In this document: positions 34,575 through 44,118 of the stretch, one piece after another
Position numbering within the stretch: the first letter of the stretch is position 1
How the letters are laid out: the number at the start of each line of letters is the position of its first letter
Origin: Leisingera caerulea DSM 24564
Lineage (GTDB): Bacteria > Pseudomonadota > Alphaproteobacteria > Rhodobacterales > Rhodobacteraceae
Length of the DNA stretch: 64,000 nt
Direction of reading: 5' to 3'
Assembly (NCBI RefSeq): GCF_000473325.1
Contig: NZ_KI421513.1
Span: 3,047,217-3,111,216 of the forward strand
Translations under genes and position numbers: made by a program
The notes under the pieces: model-generated
Told to the model about the DNA's origin: nothing
What the model saw: only the letters and a program-made list of their open reading frames with translations
Databases searched by the model: none

Positions 34575-36665
34575 TTATTCCGCGGCGACCTTGATCACCG
34601 GAGTCATCCGCTCAAGCACCTCGTCGCTGAGGTGGCATTTGACCTGATGCCCGCCGCCCAGCTGGCGCACCGGCGGCACGTCGCGCTCGCACAATCCGCC
34701 CGGCACTTCGGACTTCCAGCGGCAGCGGGTCTGGAACGGGCAGCCCGGGGGCGGGTTCATCGCCGAAGGGATGTCGCCCTCCAGCACGATGTGCTCCTTC
34801 TCGACCGAGGTATCGGCAATCGGCACCGCCGACAGCAAGGCTTCGGTATAGGGATGGTAGGGCGGCGAAAACACCTGGTCGGTGGTGCCCAGCTCCACCA
34901 CATGGCCGAGATACATCACCATCACCCGGTCCGACAGATAGCGCACGATCGACAGGTCGTGGGAGATGAACAGCAGCGTGGTCTTTTCCTTGCGCTGGAT
35001 CTCCATCAGGAGGTCGGTGACAGCGGCCTGCACTGACACATCCAGCGCCGAGACGGGCTCGTCGGCCACCACGATGCGGGCGCCGCCGGCAAAGGCGCGG
35101 GCGATGCCGACGCGCTGTTTCTGGCCGCCGGAGAGCTGCCGCGGCATCCGGTCGGCAAAGGCGCGCGGCAGTTTCACCAGGTCGAGCAGCTCCAGCATCT
35201 TTTTGCGCCGCTCCGCCTCGGAATTGCCGATGCCGAAGATCTCCAGCGCCCGCATGATCTGGCGGCCCACTGTCATCGACGGGTTCAGCGTGTCGAACGG
35301 GTTCTGGAACACCATCTGAACGTCGGACACTGTCTTGGTATCGCGCTCCTCGATCGGGATCTGCTCAATATTGCGGTTGTCGAGCAGGATCTGGCCCTCG
35401 GTTGCGGTTTCCAGCCCCATCAGCACCTTGGCAAAGGTGGATTTGCCGCAGCCGGATTCGCCGACGATGGCCAGGGTTTCGGATTCGCGCGCCTCAAAGC
35501 TCAGCGTCTCGTTGGCCTTCACCACCTTTTTCTCGCCGCCGCCGAACAGCGCATTTGCGGCCACCTCATAGTATTTCTTTAGGTTCTCCATCTTGAGAAC
35601 GACATTGCCGGGCGCGGTCTTTTCCTTCTGATCGGCCAGGGTCAGCGGCGCGTTCCAGTCGATCTCTTCGAACCGCAGGCAGCGGGTCTCGTGGCGGTCA
35701 TTGCCCTGCACCGGCCGCATCGGGATGATCTGGTCGGCATCGCAGCGGCCCTCTTCGAAATAGTCGCAGCGGGGGCCGAAGTTGCAGCCGGGCGGGCGCT
35801 CGTGGGGCAGGGGGAAGTTGCCCGGGATTGCCACCAGGGGGCGCGCGTTCTTGTCGGCGCCGGGCAGCGGGATCGAACGGAACAGCGCCTGGGTGTAGGG
35901 GTGCTGCATCTCGTCGAAAACGTCGTGGATCGAGCCGCGCTCCACCGCCTCGCCCGAATACATCACGCAGAGGCGGTCGCAGGTTTCCAGAACCAGGCCG
36001 AGGTTGTGGCTGATGAACAGCATTGACGTGCCGTATTTCTTGCCCAGGTCCTTGACCAGCTCGACCACCGCGGCCTCCACCGTCACGTCGAGCGCGGTGG
36101 TGGGCTCATCAAGGATCAGCAGAGAGGGTTTCGACATCAGCGCCATTGCGATCACGATGCGCTGCTGCTGGCCGCCCGACAGCTGGTGCGGGAAGGAGTT
36201 CAGCATCCGCTCCGGGTCCGGCAGGCGCACGTCGCTGACCACTTCCAGGGCGCGCTGATAGGCCTCCTTTTCACTGACGCCCTCGTGGATCATCGGCACT
36301 TCCATCAGCTGCTTGCCGATCTTCATCGCCGGGTTCAGCGAGGCCATCGGCTCCTGGTAGATCATTGCGATCTCATTGCCGCGGATGTCGCGCAGCTCTT
36401 CGGCGCTCATCTCGGCCAGGTCGCGGCCCTTGAACTTGATGGTGCCGCCGACAACGCGGCCGTTCTTGCCGAGGTCCTGCATCACCCCCAGCGCAACGGT
36501 GGATTTTCCGCAGCCGGATTCGCCGACCAGGCCCACGGCCTCGCCCGGCTGCACTGCCACGGAGAAGTCCATCACCGCCGGAATTTCGCGCAGGCGCGTG
36601 AAGAAGGAGATCGACAGCTTGTCGATTTCCAGGATCGGGCCTTCATAGTCTGCCATTTTGATCAT
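34575..36665 (-). CDS. Peptide-type ABC transporter ATPase, two fused nucleotide-binding domains
   Basis: A 696-residue fusion of DppD- and DppF-like ATPases. First domain: Walker A GESGCGKST near 51, ABC signature LSGGQQQR, Walker B LLILDEPT, then the oligopeptide-type C-terminal region with FGPRCDYFEEGRCD (cysteine-rich). Second domain from about 375: GESGCGKST, LSGGQKQRVGIARA, VVADEPVSALD, ending FQTRCRWKSEVPGGLCERD. Both carry cysteines of the type that bind an iron-sulfur cluster in some DppD/DppF proteins. ATG 36665 has a GGGAG site. It is the last gene of the operon SBP-permease-permease-ATPase. Confidence 0.92.
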   Translation of the reverse strand: MIKMADYEGPILEIDKLSISFFTRLREIPAVMDFSVAVQPGEAVGLVGESGCGKSTVALGVMQDLGKNGRVVGGTIKFKGRDLAEMSAEELRDIRGNEIAMIYQEPMASLNPAMKIGKQLMEVPMIHEGVSEKEAYQRALEVVSDVRLPDPERMLNSFPHQLSGGQQQRIVIAMALMSKPSLLILDEPTTALDVTVEAAVVELVKDLGKKYGTSMLFISHNLGLVLETCDRLCVMYSGEAVERGSIHDVFDEMQHPYTQALFRSIPLPGADKNARPLVAIPGNFPLPHERPPGCNFGPRCDYFEEGRCDADQIIPMRPVQGNDRHETRCLRFEEIDWNAPLTLADQKEKTAPGNVVLKMENLKKYYEVAANALFGGGEKKVVKANETLSFEARESETLAIVGESGCGKSTFAKVLMGLETATEGQILLDNRNIEQIPIEERDTKTVSDVQMVFQNPFDTLNPSMTVGRQIMRALEIFGIGNSEAERRKKMLELLDLVKLPRAFADRMPRQLSGGQKQRVGIARAFAGGARIVVADEPVSALDVSVQAAVTDLLMEIQRKEKTTLLFISHDLSIVRYLSDRVMVMYLGHVVELGTTDQVFSPPYHPYTEALLSAVPIADTSVEKEHIVLEGDIPSAMNPPPGCPFQTRCRWKSEVPGGLCERDVPPVRQLGGGHQVKCHLSDEVLERMTPVIKVAAE

Positions 36666-36729
36666 TTTTTATCTCCCTGTTGAGGCTGGAAGGAACGGGA
36701 TCCCTTTCATCTGGCCTCAAATATCCCGG

Positions 36730-36755
36730 GGGTCCGGGGGCTGGCCCCCGGTCCC
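36730..36755 (-). repeat. Stem-loop between second permease and ATPase genes
   Basis: CCGGGGG at 36734-36740 pairs with CCCCCGG at 36745-36751 with a CTGG loop, extended by three more pairs past a T-T mismatch. It lies in the 101 bp gap inside the ABC operon and could adjust the relative amount of ATPase mRNA. Confidence 0.5.
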
Positions 36756-36766
36756 GCCGGTTTGGA

Positions 36767-37981
36767 TCAGTCTTTCAGGCTCTCTTCGCGCAGTCCGTCG
36801 GCCAGCAGGTTCAAGCCAAGAACCAGCGTCAGCAGCGCAAAGGCAGGCGGCAGGGCCGGGTGCAGGTAGATCGACAGCAGCTTGCGGCCGTCATTGATCG
36901 TGGAACCCCAGTCCGGGCTTTCCGGCGGCAGGCCAAGGCCGAAGAAACCCAGGGTGCCCAGCAGGATGGTAGTGTAGCCGATGCGCAGGCAGAAATCGAC
37001 GATCAGCGGCCCGCGGGCGTTTGGCAGGATCTCCCACAGCATGATGTACCAGGGGCCCTCGCCGCGGGTCTGGGCGGCGGCCACATAGTCGCGGGTCTTG
37101 ATGTCCAGGGTCAGGCCGCGGACGATGCGGAACACCGTGGGCGAATTGACAAAGACAACTGAGACGAACACCACGAGGATACCGCCGGGGATGTCGAAGA
37201 GGTCCATGGCCGGGGGAAGGCCCCAGATGGAATACTCCGGCGTGTTGATCAGGTAGCCGCCATTGGAGACCAGCTGCAGATAGAACCAGATGATGGTCCC
37301 GAGCACCACAGGCAGCAGCCAGTTGCGCAGCTTGGGGCGGGTGTAATAGCGCGAGTTCAGCAGCACCCCGACAAAGATGATCGGGAAGATAAACAGAACG
37401 ATCGCCATGTAGTTCGGCACGCCGGTGTCCACGATTTCAGGTGTGACCAGCAGGTAGAACAGCAGGATCACCGGGAAGGCCAGGATCAGGTTCGCCGCAA
37501 AGGACAGGACCGTGTCCAGCTTGCCGCCGTAATAGCCCGCAGGCAGGCCCAGGGTGATCCCCACCATAAAGGCAAAGACCGCGGCCATCGGGGCGATCTT
37601 GATGACTTCCCAGGCGCCCTTCACCAGACGGCTGAAAACGTCGCGGGCCAGGTTGTCGCCGCCCAGCAGGTAGTACTCGTACTCGCCTTCTCCGGCGCCG
37701 CGCACCGGGGTGCCGGGCAGCTTGTTCTTCATGCCCGAGACCTGGGTCAGCGGATCATGGGTCACGATCATATCCATCGCGCCGTAGATGCCGGTGAACA
37801 CCCAGAACATCACCAGCCCGAAGCCGATCATGCCGATGGGGCTGTCAAACAGCTTGCCGTACAGGCCGAGCCGCCGCTTGAAGCCGATTGAGAGTGCAAA
37901 CAGGATCACCATCGAAATCCAGACCGGCGACAGCTGGTAGATGATCCGCAGGGCGATTTCAAAAAAACCAAGAGGTTCCAT
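36767..37981 (-). CDS. ABC transporter permease, DppC type, enlarged
   Basis: Inner-membrane permease with the binding-protein-dependent transport core; the EAA-like loop that docks on the ATPase is DYVAAAQTRGEGPWYIMLWEILPN near 320-343. At 404 residues it is about 100 longer than ordinary DppC. The excess lies in the middle (about 180-275) and contains further hydrophobic segments (MAIVLFIFPIIFVGVLLN, WLLPVVLGTIIWFYLQLV) and the N-terminus has an extra span. It follows the DppB-type gene by 15 bp. Confidence 0.88.
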   Translation of the reverse strand: MEPLGFFEIALRIIYQLSPVWISMVILFALSIGFKRRLGLYGKLFDSPIGMIGFGLVMFWVFTGIYGAMDMIVTHDPLTQVSGMKNKLPGTPVRGAGEGEYEYYLLGGDNLARDVFSRLVKGAWEVIKIAPMAAVFAFMVGITLGLPAGYYGGKLDTVLSFAANLILAFPVILLFYLLVTPEIVDTGVPNYMAIVLFIFPIIFVGVLLNSRYYTRPKLRNWLLPVVLGTIIWFYLQLVSNGGYLINTPEYSIWGLPPAMDLFDIPGGILVVFVSVVFVNSPTVFRIVRGLTLDIKTRDYVAAAQTRGEGPWYIMLWEILPNARGPLIVDFCLRIGYTTILLGTLGFFGLGLPPESPDWGSTINDGRKLLSIYLHPALPPAFALLTLVLGLNLLADGLREESLKD

Positions 37982-37996
37982 GCTCAGCTGCCTTCC

Positions 37997-39049
37997 TTAA
38001 GAGATCCGGATACGCGGGTTCAGGTACACATAGCCGATGTCGGAAATCAGCTGGGTGACCAGCACCACGACAACTGAGACCACGGAGACGGCCAGCAGCA
38101 GTTCGATGTCGTTGTTGCCTGCGGCTTCCACCAGCACCCAGCCGAAGCCCTTGTAGTTGAACAGGGTTTCGACGATTACCACGCCGTTCAGCAGCCACGG
38201 GAACTGCAGCATGATGACGGTGAAGGGGGCGATCAGCGCGTTGCGCAGCGCGTGCTTCAGAACGATGTTGTGGAAGCTCACGCCCTTGAGGCGGGCAGTG
38301 CGGATATATTGCGCGGTCATCACCTCGGTCATCGAGGCCCGGGTCATCCGGGCGATGTAGCCCATGCCGTAAAGCGCAATGGTCAGAACCGGCAGGAAGA
38401 AGTTTTCGAAGTTCGGATTGTCCATCGCCGACGTGGCGGTGCCCTTGAACCATTTCAGGCCGACGGTCGACGATGTGAAGACAGCGATGAAGATCACGCC
38501 GGAGACATATTCGGGCGTCGCCGTGGTCAGGATCGACGCGGTCGACAGGCTGCGGTCGGTCACCGAGCCTTCGCGCATCCCGGCCAGAACGCCGATGATC
38601 AGCGCCGAGGGCACCATCAGCACCAGCACCCAGAACATCAGCAGGCCGGTGTTGCCGAGACGTTCGGAGATGATGTCGGAGACTTCGTCCTTGAACCGTG
38701 TCGAGTAGCCCCAGTCGCCTTGCAGAATGCCGCAGAACGTCGGCGCTTCGGCGGCTTGTTCGGCACTGACGGTACCGGTGATGCAGCGGCCGGTGATGCC
38801 CTTCTCGGTCTCGTGGGTCCAGCCGGGCAGCACACCCAGCCACTGGCCGTATTTCGAGATCATCGGGCCGCCATAACCGTTTGCATCCAACCAGCTGGCC
38901 ACAGCCTCATCCGACATCCGGAAGTTGCCCTGGGTTTTGGCGAGTTTCTCGAGGTTAGGGTAGAGGTTCGTCAGGAAAAACACGATGAACGTCAGGCACA
39001 GGGCCGTCAGCAGCATCACGCCCGAGCGTCGGAGAATGAAAAGTCCCAT
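37997..39049 (-). CDS. ABC transporter permease, DppB type
   Basis: A 350-residue permease with an N-terminal span (SGVMLLTALCLTFIVFFLTNL) and a periplasmic segment of about 100 residues before the core domain. This segment holds two cysteines (GRCITGTVSAEQAAEAPTFC) that could form a disulfide. The EAA-type loop is YIRTARLKGVSFHNIVLKHAL near 235-255. It is 15 bp ahead of the DppC-type gene and 122 bp behind the binding-protein gene, the gap holding a strong hairpin. Confidence 0.9.
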   Translation of the reverse strand: MGLFILRRSGVMLLTALCLTFIVFFLTNLYPNLEKLAKTQGNFRMSDEAVASWLDANGYGGPMISKYGQWLGVLPGWTHETEKGITGRCITGTVSAEQAAEAPTFCGILQGDWGYSTRFKDEVSDIISERLGNTGLLMFWVLVLMVPSALIIGVLAGMREGSVTDRSLSTASILTTATPEYVSGVIFIAVFTSSTVGLKWFKGTATSAMDNPNFENFFLPVLTIALYGMGYIARMTRASMTEVMTAQYIRTARLKGVSFHNIVLKHALRNALIAPFTVIMLQFPWLLNGVVIVETLFNYKGFGWVLVEAAGNNDIELLLAVSVVSVVVVLVTQLISDIGYVYLNPRIRIS

Positions 39050-39118
39050 GGGGTCCCCTGTCAGTCTGGCGGATCGGACCCGGTTGCAGGCGCGGGTCTC
39101 TTATCGTCTTAGCTGGAG

Positions 39119-39144
39119 TGCACCGCCCCGGGCGGGGCGGTGCA
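39119..39144 (-). terminator. Intra-operon hairpin after the binding-protein gene
   Basis: A perfect 11 bp stem (TGCACCGCCCC at 39119-39129 with its complement at 39134-39144) and GGGC loop, 27 bp beyond the SBP stop. Hairpins here commonly stabilise or partly terminate the message so that the binding protein exceeds the permeases; that effect is inferred. Confidence 0.7.
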
Positions 39145-39171
39145 GGAGGCCGGAGCGGCGCCGGGAGCCTT

Positions 39172-40836
39172 TTAGGCGGCCCAGCCCCACTTGTAGTGGT
39201 GATGCTCGAAGGCGATGTGCATGTCGGCACCGGCGACACCTTCGCGCAGGTGGCGGTACAGCGAGCGCCAGTAAGGCTGGATGGTGACGCCTTCTTCCTG
39301 GATCAGCGCTTCGCCCTTGGCGGCGATTTCGCGGCGCTTGTCAGCGTCGGCGATCGACAGGGCGTCAGCCAGCAGCGCGTCGAACTCGGGGTTGGACCAG
39401 CCAAACTCGTTCCAGGCCTCGCCCGACTTATAGGCCAGTGCCCAGATCTGGACACCCAGCGGGCGGTGGTTCCAGTTGGTGGAGCTGAACGGGTATTTCA
39501 CCCAGTCATTCCAGAAGGTCGACCCCGGCAGAACGGTCCGCTTCACCTTGAAGCCCGCATCACGCAGCTGCGCCGCCACCGCGTCGGTGGTGTTGCGGCG
39601 CCAGTCGTCGTCGATGGACAGCAGCTCGTGCTCAAAGTCCATCATCCCGGCTTCTTCCATCAGCGCGCGGGCGGCTTCCGGATCCGCCTTCAGCGGCGGC
39701 AGTTCGGCATACTCCGGATGGATCGGGCCGACATGGTGGTTTTCGGCAGGCTCGCCGCGGCCGCCATAGCCCAGTTCCAGGCAGACTGCGTTGTCGACCG
39801 CCATCTGGATCGCCTTGCGGACGCGCTTGTCGGCATAGACCTTCTTGCCGTCGATCTCTGCCAGCTGGTTCGGGCGGATCACCAGGGTCGCCATGGTGAC
39901 CACTTCGGATTTCTGGTAACCGAGGCCATCCAGAACGTCGATGAATTCACCCACGGATTCATGCAGCATGTCGACTTCGTCGGATTCCAGCGCCGCCATC
40001 CACGACGACGGGTCGGTGCCGAAGTCGATGTATTCGATGCGGTCCAGGGCTGGCTTGCCGAAGACGGACTCGCCCCACCATGCATGGTCGGCGTTGCGTT
40101 CCAGCGTCGCTTTCACGCCCACTTCCAGCTCGGTCAGAAGGTAAGGGCCGGTGCCCACATTGGCGAGGAAGTCGTCGGTCTGGTAACTGGAATGCACGAT
40201 GGCCGCCGGATAGTCGGACATGCCGGCAATCAGCGAGATGTCGGAGGACGGCAGGTTCAGCTTCACGGTATGGCTGTCGACCACCTCAATGCCACCGTCC
40301 ACGGCCTGGCCGGAGGCTTCGTCGATCAGGGTGCCGAAACGGCCGGCCATCGAGTTGCCTTCAACCGACTTGTCGCACCAGCCGGCGATGTTGCGGGCCA
40401 CGTCCTCGGCGGTGAAGTCGTCGCCGTTGCTCCACTTGACGCCCTGGCGGACGTTCAACGTGTAAACGGTGGCGTCTTCGTTGATTTCCCAGCTTTCCAG
40501 CAGCATCGGGCTGAACGAGCCGTCGTTGTTGTACTCAACCAGGTATTCCAGGGTGCCGCGGGTCTGGTTGCCCATTTCCGACCAGTCATAGGTGCGCGGA
40601 TCTTTCAGCGGGCGCACGCTCATCTGTACGCGCAGGGTGCCGCCTTCCTGCATGCCCTCGGCAGCTTTGGCCGGGGCGGCCATGCCAATCATGCCATAGG
40701 CAGCGGTTGCGGTGACGCCCAGGGCGGTGGCGCGGGTCAGGAACTCGCGGCGGTCGAGCTTGCCTTCGAGCACTTCCTTGGCGTGCATCTTGGCGGCCCA
40801 GTGCACCGGTGCTCCGGTCATGGTGTCGTTGGTCAT
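39172..40836 (-). CDS. Peptide-type ABC transporter substrate-binding protein (SBP_bac_5)
   Basis: Periplasmic extracytoplasmic-solute-binding protein of family 5 (DppA/OppA-like), 554 residues. The N-terminus carries a twin-arginine signal ([13 protein letters not shown] with RR at 29-30, then a hydrophobic stretch and APAKAAE), so it is probably exported folded by Tat. The body shows the family-5 pattern [22 protein letters not shown] and later [18 protein letters not shown]. The ligand is unknown; dipeptides, oligopeptides or other small amines are all possible. It is the first gene of a four-gene operon, preceded by an AraC-type regulator on the same strand. Confidence 0.9.
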   Translation of the reverse strand: MTNDTMTGAPVHWAAKMHAKEVLEGKLDRREFLTRATALGVTATAAYGMIGMAAPAKAAEGMQEGGTLRVQMSVRPLKDPRTYDWSEMGNQTRGTLEYLVEYNNDGSFSPMLLESWEINEDATVYTLNVRQGVKWSNGDDFTAEDVARNIAGWCDKSVEGNSMAGRFGTLIDEASGQAVDGGIEVVDSHTVKLNLPSSDISLIAGMSDYPAAIVHSSYQTDDFLANVGTGPYLLTELEVGVKATLERNADHAWWGESVFGKPALDRIEYIDFGTDPSSWMAALESDEVDMLHESVGEFIDVLDGLGYQKSEVVTMATLVIRPNQLAEIDGKKVYADKRVRKAIQMAVDNAVCLELGYGGRGEPAENHHVGPIHPEYAELPPLKADPEAARALMEEAGMMDFEHELLSIDDDWRRNTTDAVAAQLRDAGFKVKRTVLPGSTFWNDWVKYPFSSTNWNHRPLGVQIWALAYKSGEAWNEFGWSNPEFDALLADALSIADADKRREIAAKGEALIQEEGVTIQPYWRSLYRHLREGVAGADMHIAFEHHHYKWGWAA

Positions 40837-40875
40837 TTAGGTCTCCCTGTTGTAGCGTTTGATCTTAATTATCTC

Positions 40876-41001
40876 GCGAAACGGCTATCGGCTCAGCGGC
40901 TGGCTGAGCGTCGCGTGAAGCACGTTTTGGATTAAAGTTTCCCCATAGCTGCATTCGGACAGAGATATGCCGTTTCGTCAATGCACAGTTTCGCCGTTTC
41001 A
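40876..41001. promoter_or_regulatory. Three GCCGTTTC words upstream of the ABC importer
   Basis: GCCGTTTCGC occurs inverted at 40876-40885, and direct copies GCCGTTTCG (from 40969) and GCCGTTTCA (from 40993) lie 24 bp apart. All are in the 300 bp between the substrate-binding gene and the AraC-type regulator. They are candidate operator half sites for that regulator; no binding is shown. Confidence 0.45.
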
Positions 41002-41140
41002 CCGCAGAAATACGACATTTGCGGCGTCGTTTTTCTCAAATGAAATGGCATGCGGCCGCATACTGTTCAAAACTGCCCAGTAACGGGTGGCGTTTTCTGG
41101 CCCGGGCGGCACACATTCGAGAATCTGCTGGCGGATCAAC

Positions 41141-41953
41141 CTATTGGGTTTTTGCGAGTGCTGTTTTGCGCAAGGCGCTAGGGGGCCGGCCGGTGTGCTG
41201 GCTGATGAATCTGGTGAAATAGGCGGCGCTGCCGAAACCCAGCCGCGCGGCGATGTCGCGAATGGGCAAGTCGGAGGCGATCAGCAGGGTGCGTGCGGAG
41301 TGCAGCTGGCGCTCGGTCAGCAGGGCGGCGGCGGTCTTGCCTGTCTCGGCCTTGCAGACCCGGGTCAGGTGGGTGGGGGTCACCTTCAGCGCTGCGGCGT
41401 GGTCCGCCATTGTGGCCTGATGTTCCTGCAGTCCGGCCACGCGCTGGCAATAGGCCTGGCACAGGCGCTGCGCTGCAGTCTGCCGCGCCGGCCTGCCGTC
41501 CGCGTCCAGCTGGCGGCGCAGGGAAATGGCGGCCAGCTCGCAATACGCCTGAACGGCGCGGCGCCAGAACGGCCCCTGGCCGGCCTGCTCGCGGCTGATC
41601 GCCTCGAACAGGGTGGTCAGCCCGGCCTGCGCCTGCAGGCTGGTAAAACGCTTGTGGCAGGGCGATTCGGGAAGGGGCGGCATCAGCGGGCCGGTCACGG
41701 TCAGAACCTGGCCAAGGCACTGGCGGGTGAATTCCGCCGACCACAGCGTGCCGGCCGGGATAAAGATAGCGCTGTGCGGCCCGAAGCCGCGCTGGCCGCC
41801 GTTGAGGCAGATCCGGCCCTGTCCGCGGGTGATCCAGATCAGAAGGTGCTCGCGGCGGCTGTGCGACAGCGCGGTTTGCCAGGCGCCGCCCGGGCTGAGG
41901 CTGGGCAAAGGGGCGGCATGAATGTCGCCGGAAAAATCTGGATCAAATGGCAT
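41141..41953 (-). CDS. AraC-family transcriptional regulator
   Basis: A 270-residue regulator with an N-terminal cupin-like sensing region (HLLIWITRGQGRICLNGGQ, HSAIFIPAGTLWSAEF) and a C-terminal double helix-turn-helix of the AraC type (MADHAAALKVTPTHLTRVCKAETGKTAAALLTERQLHSAR, then IRDIAARLGFGSAAYFTRFISQHTGRPPSALR, given here as landmarks). I start at ATG 41953; an in-frame TTG at 42016 would add 21 residues. It lies upstream of the peptide-type ABC operon on the same strand and is its likely regulator (inference). Confidence 0.85.
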   Translation of the reverse strand: MPFDPDFSGDIHAAPLPSLSPGGAWQTALSHSRREHLLIWITRGQGRICLNGGQRGFGPHSAIFIPAGTLWSAEFTRQCLGQVLTVTGPLMPPLPESPCHKRFTSLQAQAGLTTLFEAISREQAGQGPFWRRAVQAYCELAAISLRRQLDADGRPARQTAAQRLCQAYCQRVAGLQEHQATMADHAAALKVTPTHLTRVCKAETGKTAAALLTERQLHSARTLLIASDLPIRDIAARLGFGSAAYFTRFISQHTGRPPSALRKTALAKTQ

Positions 41954-42016
41954 CTGTTGCCTTGGGCGGTAAAAAAAGATTTGCCGCAACAGGCCAGAAA
42001 ACGCTGATTCTGGCAA

Positions 42017-42040
42017 GTTTCCGCCGGAAAAAGCGGAAAC
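42017..42040. repeat. Inverted repeat between regulator and miaA genes
   Basis: GTTTCCGC at 42017-42024 and its complement GCGGAAAC at 42033-42040 with an eight-base A-rich gap. It lies behind the miaA stop and ahead of the AraC-type gene, so it could end miaA transcription or act as an operator. Confidence 0.45.
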
Positions 42041-42081
42041 TGAGTGGTATTTTAATGACCCGCCTGCCAGGCGGTGTCTGT

Positions 42082-42942
42082 TTATGGCAGTGCCACCTGC
42101 AGCCAGTCCTTCATCCGGGCGCGGAACCAGCTGCGCTGGCGCTTGGCAAACTGCCGGGTGGAGATGGCGGCGCGCTCTTCTGCCTCCGCCAGCGTGAGTT
42201 GGCCCCGGGCATAGGCCGTCAGCTCCGGCACCCCGATTGCCTTGCAGGAGGGCAGGGCGGGGTCATAGCGGTCCCGCATCGCCTCAATCTCTGCCATCGC
42301 CCCCTGGTCCAGCATCAGGCCGAACCGCTGGCGGATACGGGCCTCCAGCCAAGCCTTGTCCGAATTCAGAACCATTGCCGTGCAGCGGGACGGCGGCAGC
42401 GCCGGGGCTGGGGTGTCGTCCTGCCAGCTGGCCAGCGGCCGTCCGGTGGCCTTCAGCACCTCCCAGGCGCGCTGCACCCGGGCGCGGTTTTGCAGGTCGA
42501 TGCGGCTGGCGGTCCTGGGGTCAAGCTCTGCCCGCAGCACCTCAAGCGGCAAGGCGTCGGCCTCCGCCCGTACTGCGGCCGGCGTGGGCGGGATGTCAGC
42601 CATACCCTCGGTCAGGGCGGTAAAGTAAAGACCGGTGCCGCCAACGATAATCGGCCGCTCCGGCCCGTCCAGCAGCGGCAGCACCTCGCGGAGCCAATGC
42701 CCGGCGGAATATTCCGCGTCATACGCCACGTGGCCGTACAGCGCGTGCGGCGCCCGGGCTTCTTCCTCCGGCGAGGGGCGGGCGGTGATCACCCGCCAGC
42801 AGTCATAGACCTGGCTGGCATCGGCGTTGACAATAACACCGCCTTGGCGTGCGGCGATTTCAAGCGCCAGCGCGGACTTGCCGGAGGCGGTGGGGCCTGC
42901 AATCAGCACAGGCAGATCCGGGTCGGTGTCGGGCAGCTTCAT
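42082..42942 (-). CDS. miaA: tRNA dimethylallyltransferase
   Basis: Adds the dimethylallyl group to A37 of tRNAs that read codons beginning with U; 286 residues. P-loop [17 protein letters not shown] at about 14-30, [38 protein letters not shown], and the C-terminal [14 protein letters not shown] are all family landmarks. Start 42942 begins [16 protein letters not shown]; the upstream open frame is antisense to the pyrH leader. The dimethylallyl donor arises from the same isoprenoid pathway that dxr (46.2 kb) feeds. Confidence 0.94.
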   Translation of the reverse strand: MKLPDTDPDLPVLIAGPTASGKSALALEIAARQGGVIVNADASQVYDCWRVITARPSPEEEARAPHALYGHVAYDAEYSAGHWLREVLPLLDGPERPIIVGGTGLYFTALTEGMADIPPTPAAVRAEADALPLEVLRAELDPRTASRIDLQNRARVQRAWEVLKATGRPLASWQDDTPAPALPPSRCTAMVLNSDKAWLEARIRQRFGLMLDQGAMAEIEAMRDRYDPALPSCKAIGVPELTAYARGQLTLAEAEERAAISTRQFAKRQRSWFRARMKDWLQVALP

Positions 42943-43070
42943 GCGGGTGTGATCCGTCTCTAAGGCCAGTTCCGCAAATCTCGGCGGAAACCGCGCTGCG
43001 CGGATTGAAACCGGCAGCGAATTACTCCATTTTGCGCGCAAATTAACCCTCACATCTTCTGGAGCGCAAC

Positions 43071-43820
43071 ATGCCTCAACCGCAAGACAAGCCGGAGCTG
43101 GATCCGGCCGCCGCCTATAAACGCGTCATGCTGAAAATTTCCGGCGAGGCATTGATGGGCGACCAGGGGTTCGGCCTGCACCCGCCGACCGTTCAGCGCA
43201 TCGCCCGCGAGGTAAAGTCTGTGCAGGAAATGGGCGTCGAGATCTGCATGGTGATCGGCGGCGGCAACATCTTCCGCGGCCTCTCGGGTTCCGCTCAGGG
43301 GATGGAGCGCACCACCGCAGACTACATGGGGATGCTGGCCACGGTGATGAATGCGCTGGCGATGCAGTCGGCGCTGGAAGGCTTGGGTGTGTTCACCCGG
43401 GTGATCTCGGCGATCCGCATGGATGAGGTGGCAGAACCCTATATCCGCCGCCGCGCCGTGCGCCATCTGGAGAAGAAGCGGGTGTGCATTTTTGCGGCGG
43501 GCACCGGCAACCCTTATTTCACCACTGATACCGCTGCGACCCTGCGCGCCAATGAAATGGCGTGCGAGGCGATCTTCATGGGCAAGAACGGCGTCGACGG
43601 TGTCTATGACAAGGACCCCAAGGAGCACCCGGATGCGGTCCGTTATGACGAGATCAGCTACGACGATGTGTTTGCCAAGCGGCTGAAGGTGATGGATGCC
43701 TCCGCCATCGCGCTGGCCCGCGACAACAACCTGCCGCTGATCGTGTTCCCGCTGGATGAGCCGGGCGGTTTCCGCGGCATTCTGTCGGGCAAGGGCACCT
43801 ACACCAAGGTGCAGGGTTAA
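43071..43820 (+). CDS. pyrH: UMP kinase
   Basis: Hexameric bacterial UMP kinase that phosphorylates UMP to UDP; 249 residues. Landmarks are [20 protein letters not shown] at 16-35, [46 protein letters not shown] and [20 protein letters not shown] leader of about 15 polar residues is followed by the conserved start. GGAG lies ahead of ATG 43071. It heads the usual alphaproteobacterial pyrH-frr-uppS-cdsA-dxr order. Confidence 0.96.
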   Translation: MPQPQDKPELDPAAAYKRVMLKISGEALMGDQGFGLHPPTVQRIAREVKSVQEMGVEICMVIGGGNIFRGLSGSAQGMERTTADYMGMLATVMNALAMQSALEGLGVFTRVISAIRMDEVAEPYIRRRAVRHLEKKRVCIFAAGTGNPYFTTDTAATLRANEMACEAIFMGKNGVDGVYDKDPKEHPDAVRYDEISYDDVFAKRLKVMDASAIALARDNNLPLIVFPLDEPGGFRGILSGKGTYTKVQG

Positions 43821-43849
43821 GCGCCTGCCGCATTGAGAGGATCCGGACT

Positions 43850-43869
43850 CGGGCCAAAGGCAAGGCCCG
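43850..43869 (+). terminator. Possible weak terminator after pyrH
   Basis: CGGGCC and GGCCCG (six pairs) separated by eight bases, followed after three bases by TTTT. The pyrH-frr gap is nearly 300 bp, so a partial stop with a separate frr promoter is plausible. Confidence 0.4.
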
Positions 43870-44118
43870 CGTCTTTTCCGAGCTGCCGGACGGAAGCCTG
43901 CGCGCCGGAGGCCGCGGGCCGCATTCTGTCCGCGCCCTGCCGCTGCAACAGCAGGAAAAACCCGGCGGGCGGGCTATTTGCATGAATGCGGGCGCAGGCG
44001 CCGGAGCACCGCTTTGCGCGGGATGTTGCGGCAAATCCCCCGCATGATCGCTATACATCAGCCTTCCAATGGCTTATGAGCCAGAGGAAGACCGCCTCAG
44101 ATAAGGGGAGAGAGCAGC

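Noticed and set aside
39118..40935. Plus-strand open frame of 605 codons over the binding-protein gene
   Set aside because: Antisense shadow of the substrate-binding gene; Val/Ala/Arg/His-rich with no recognisable fold.
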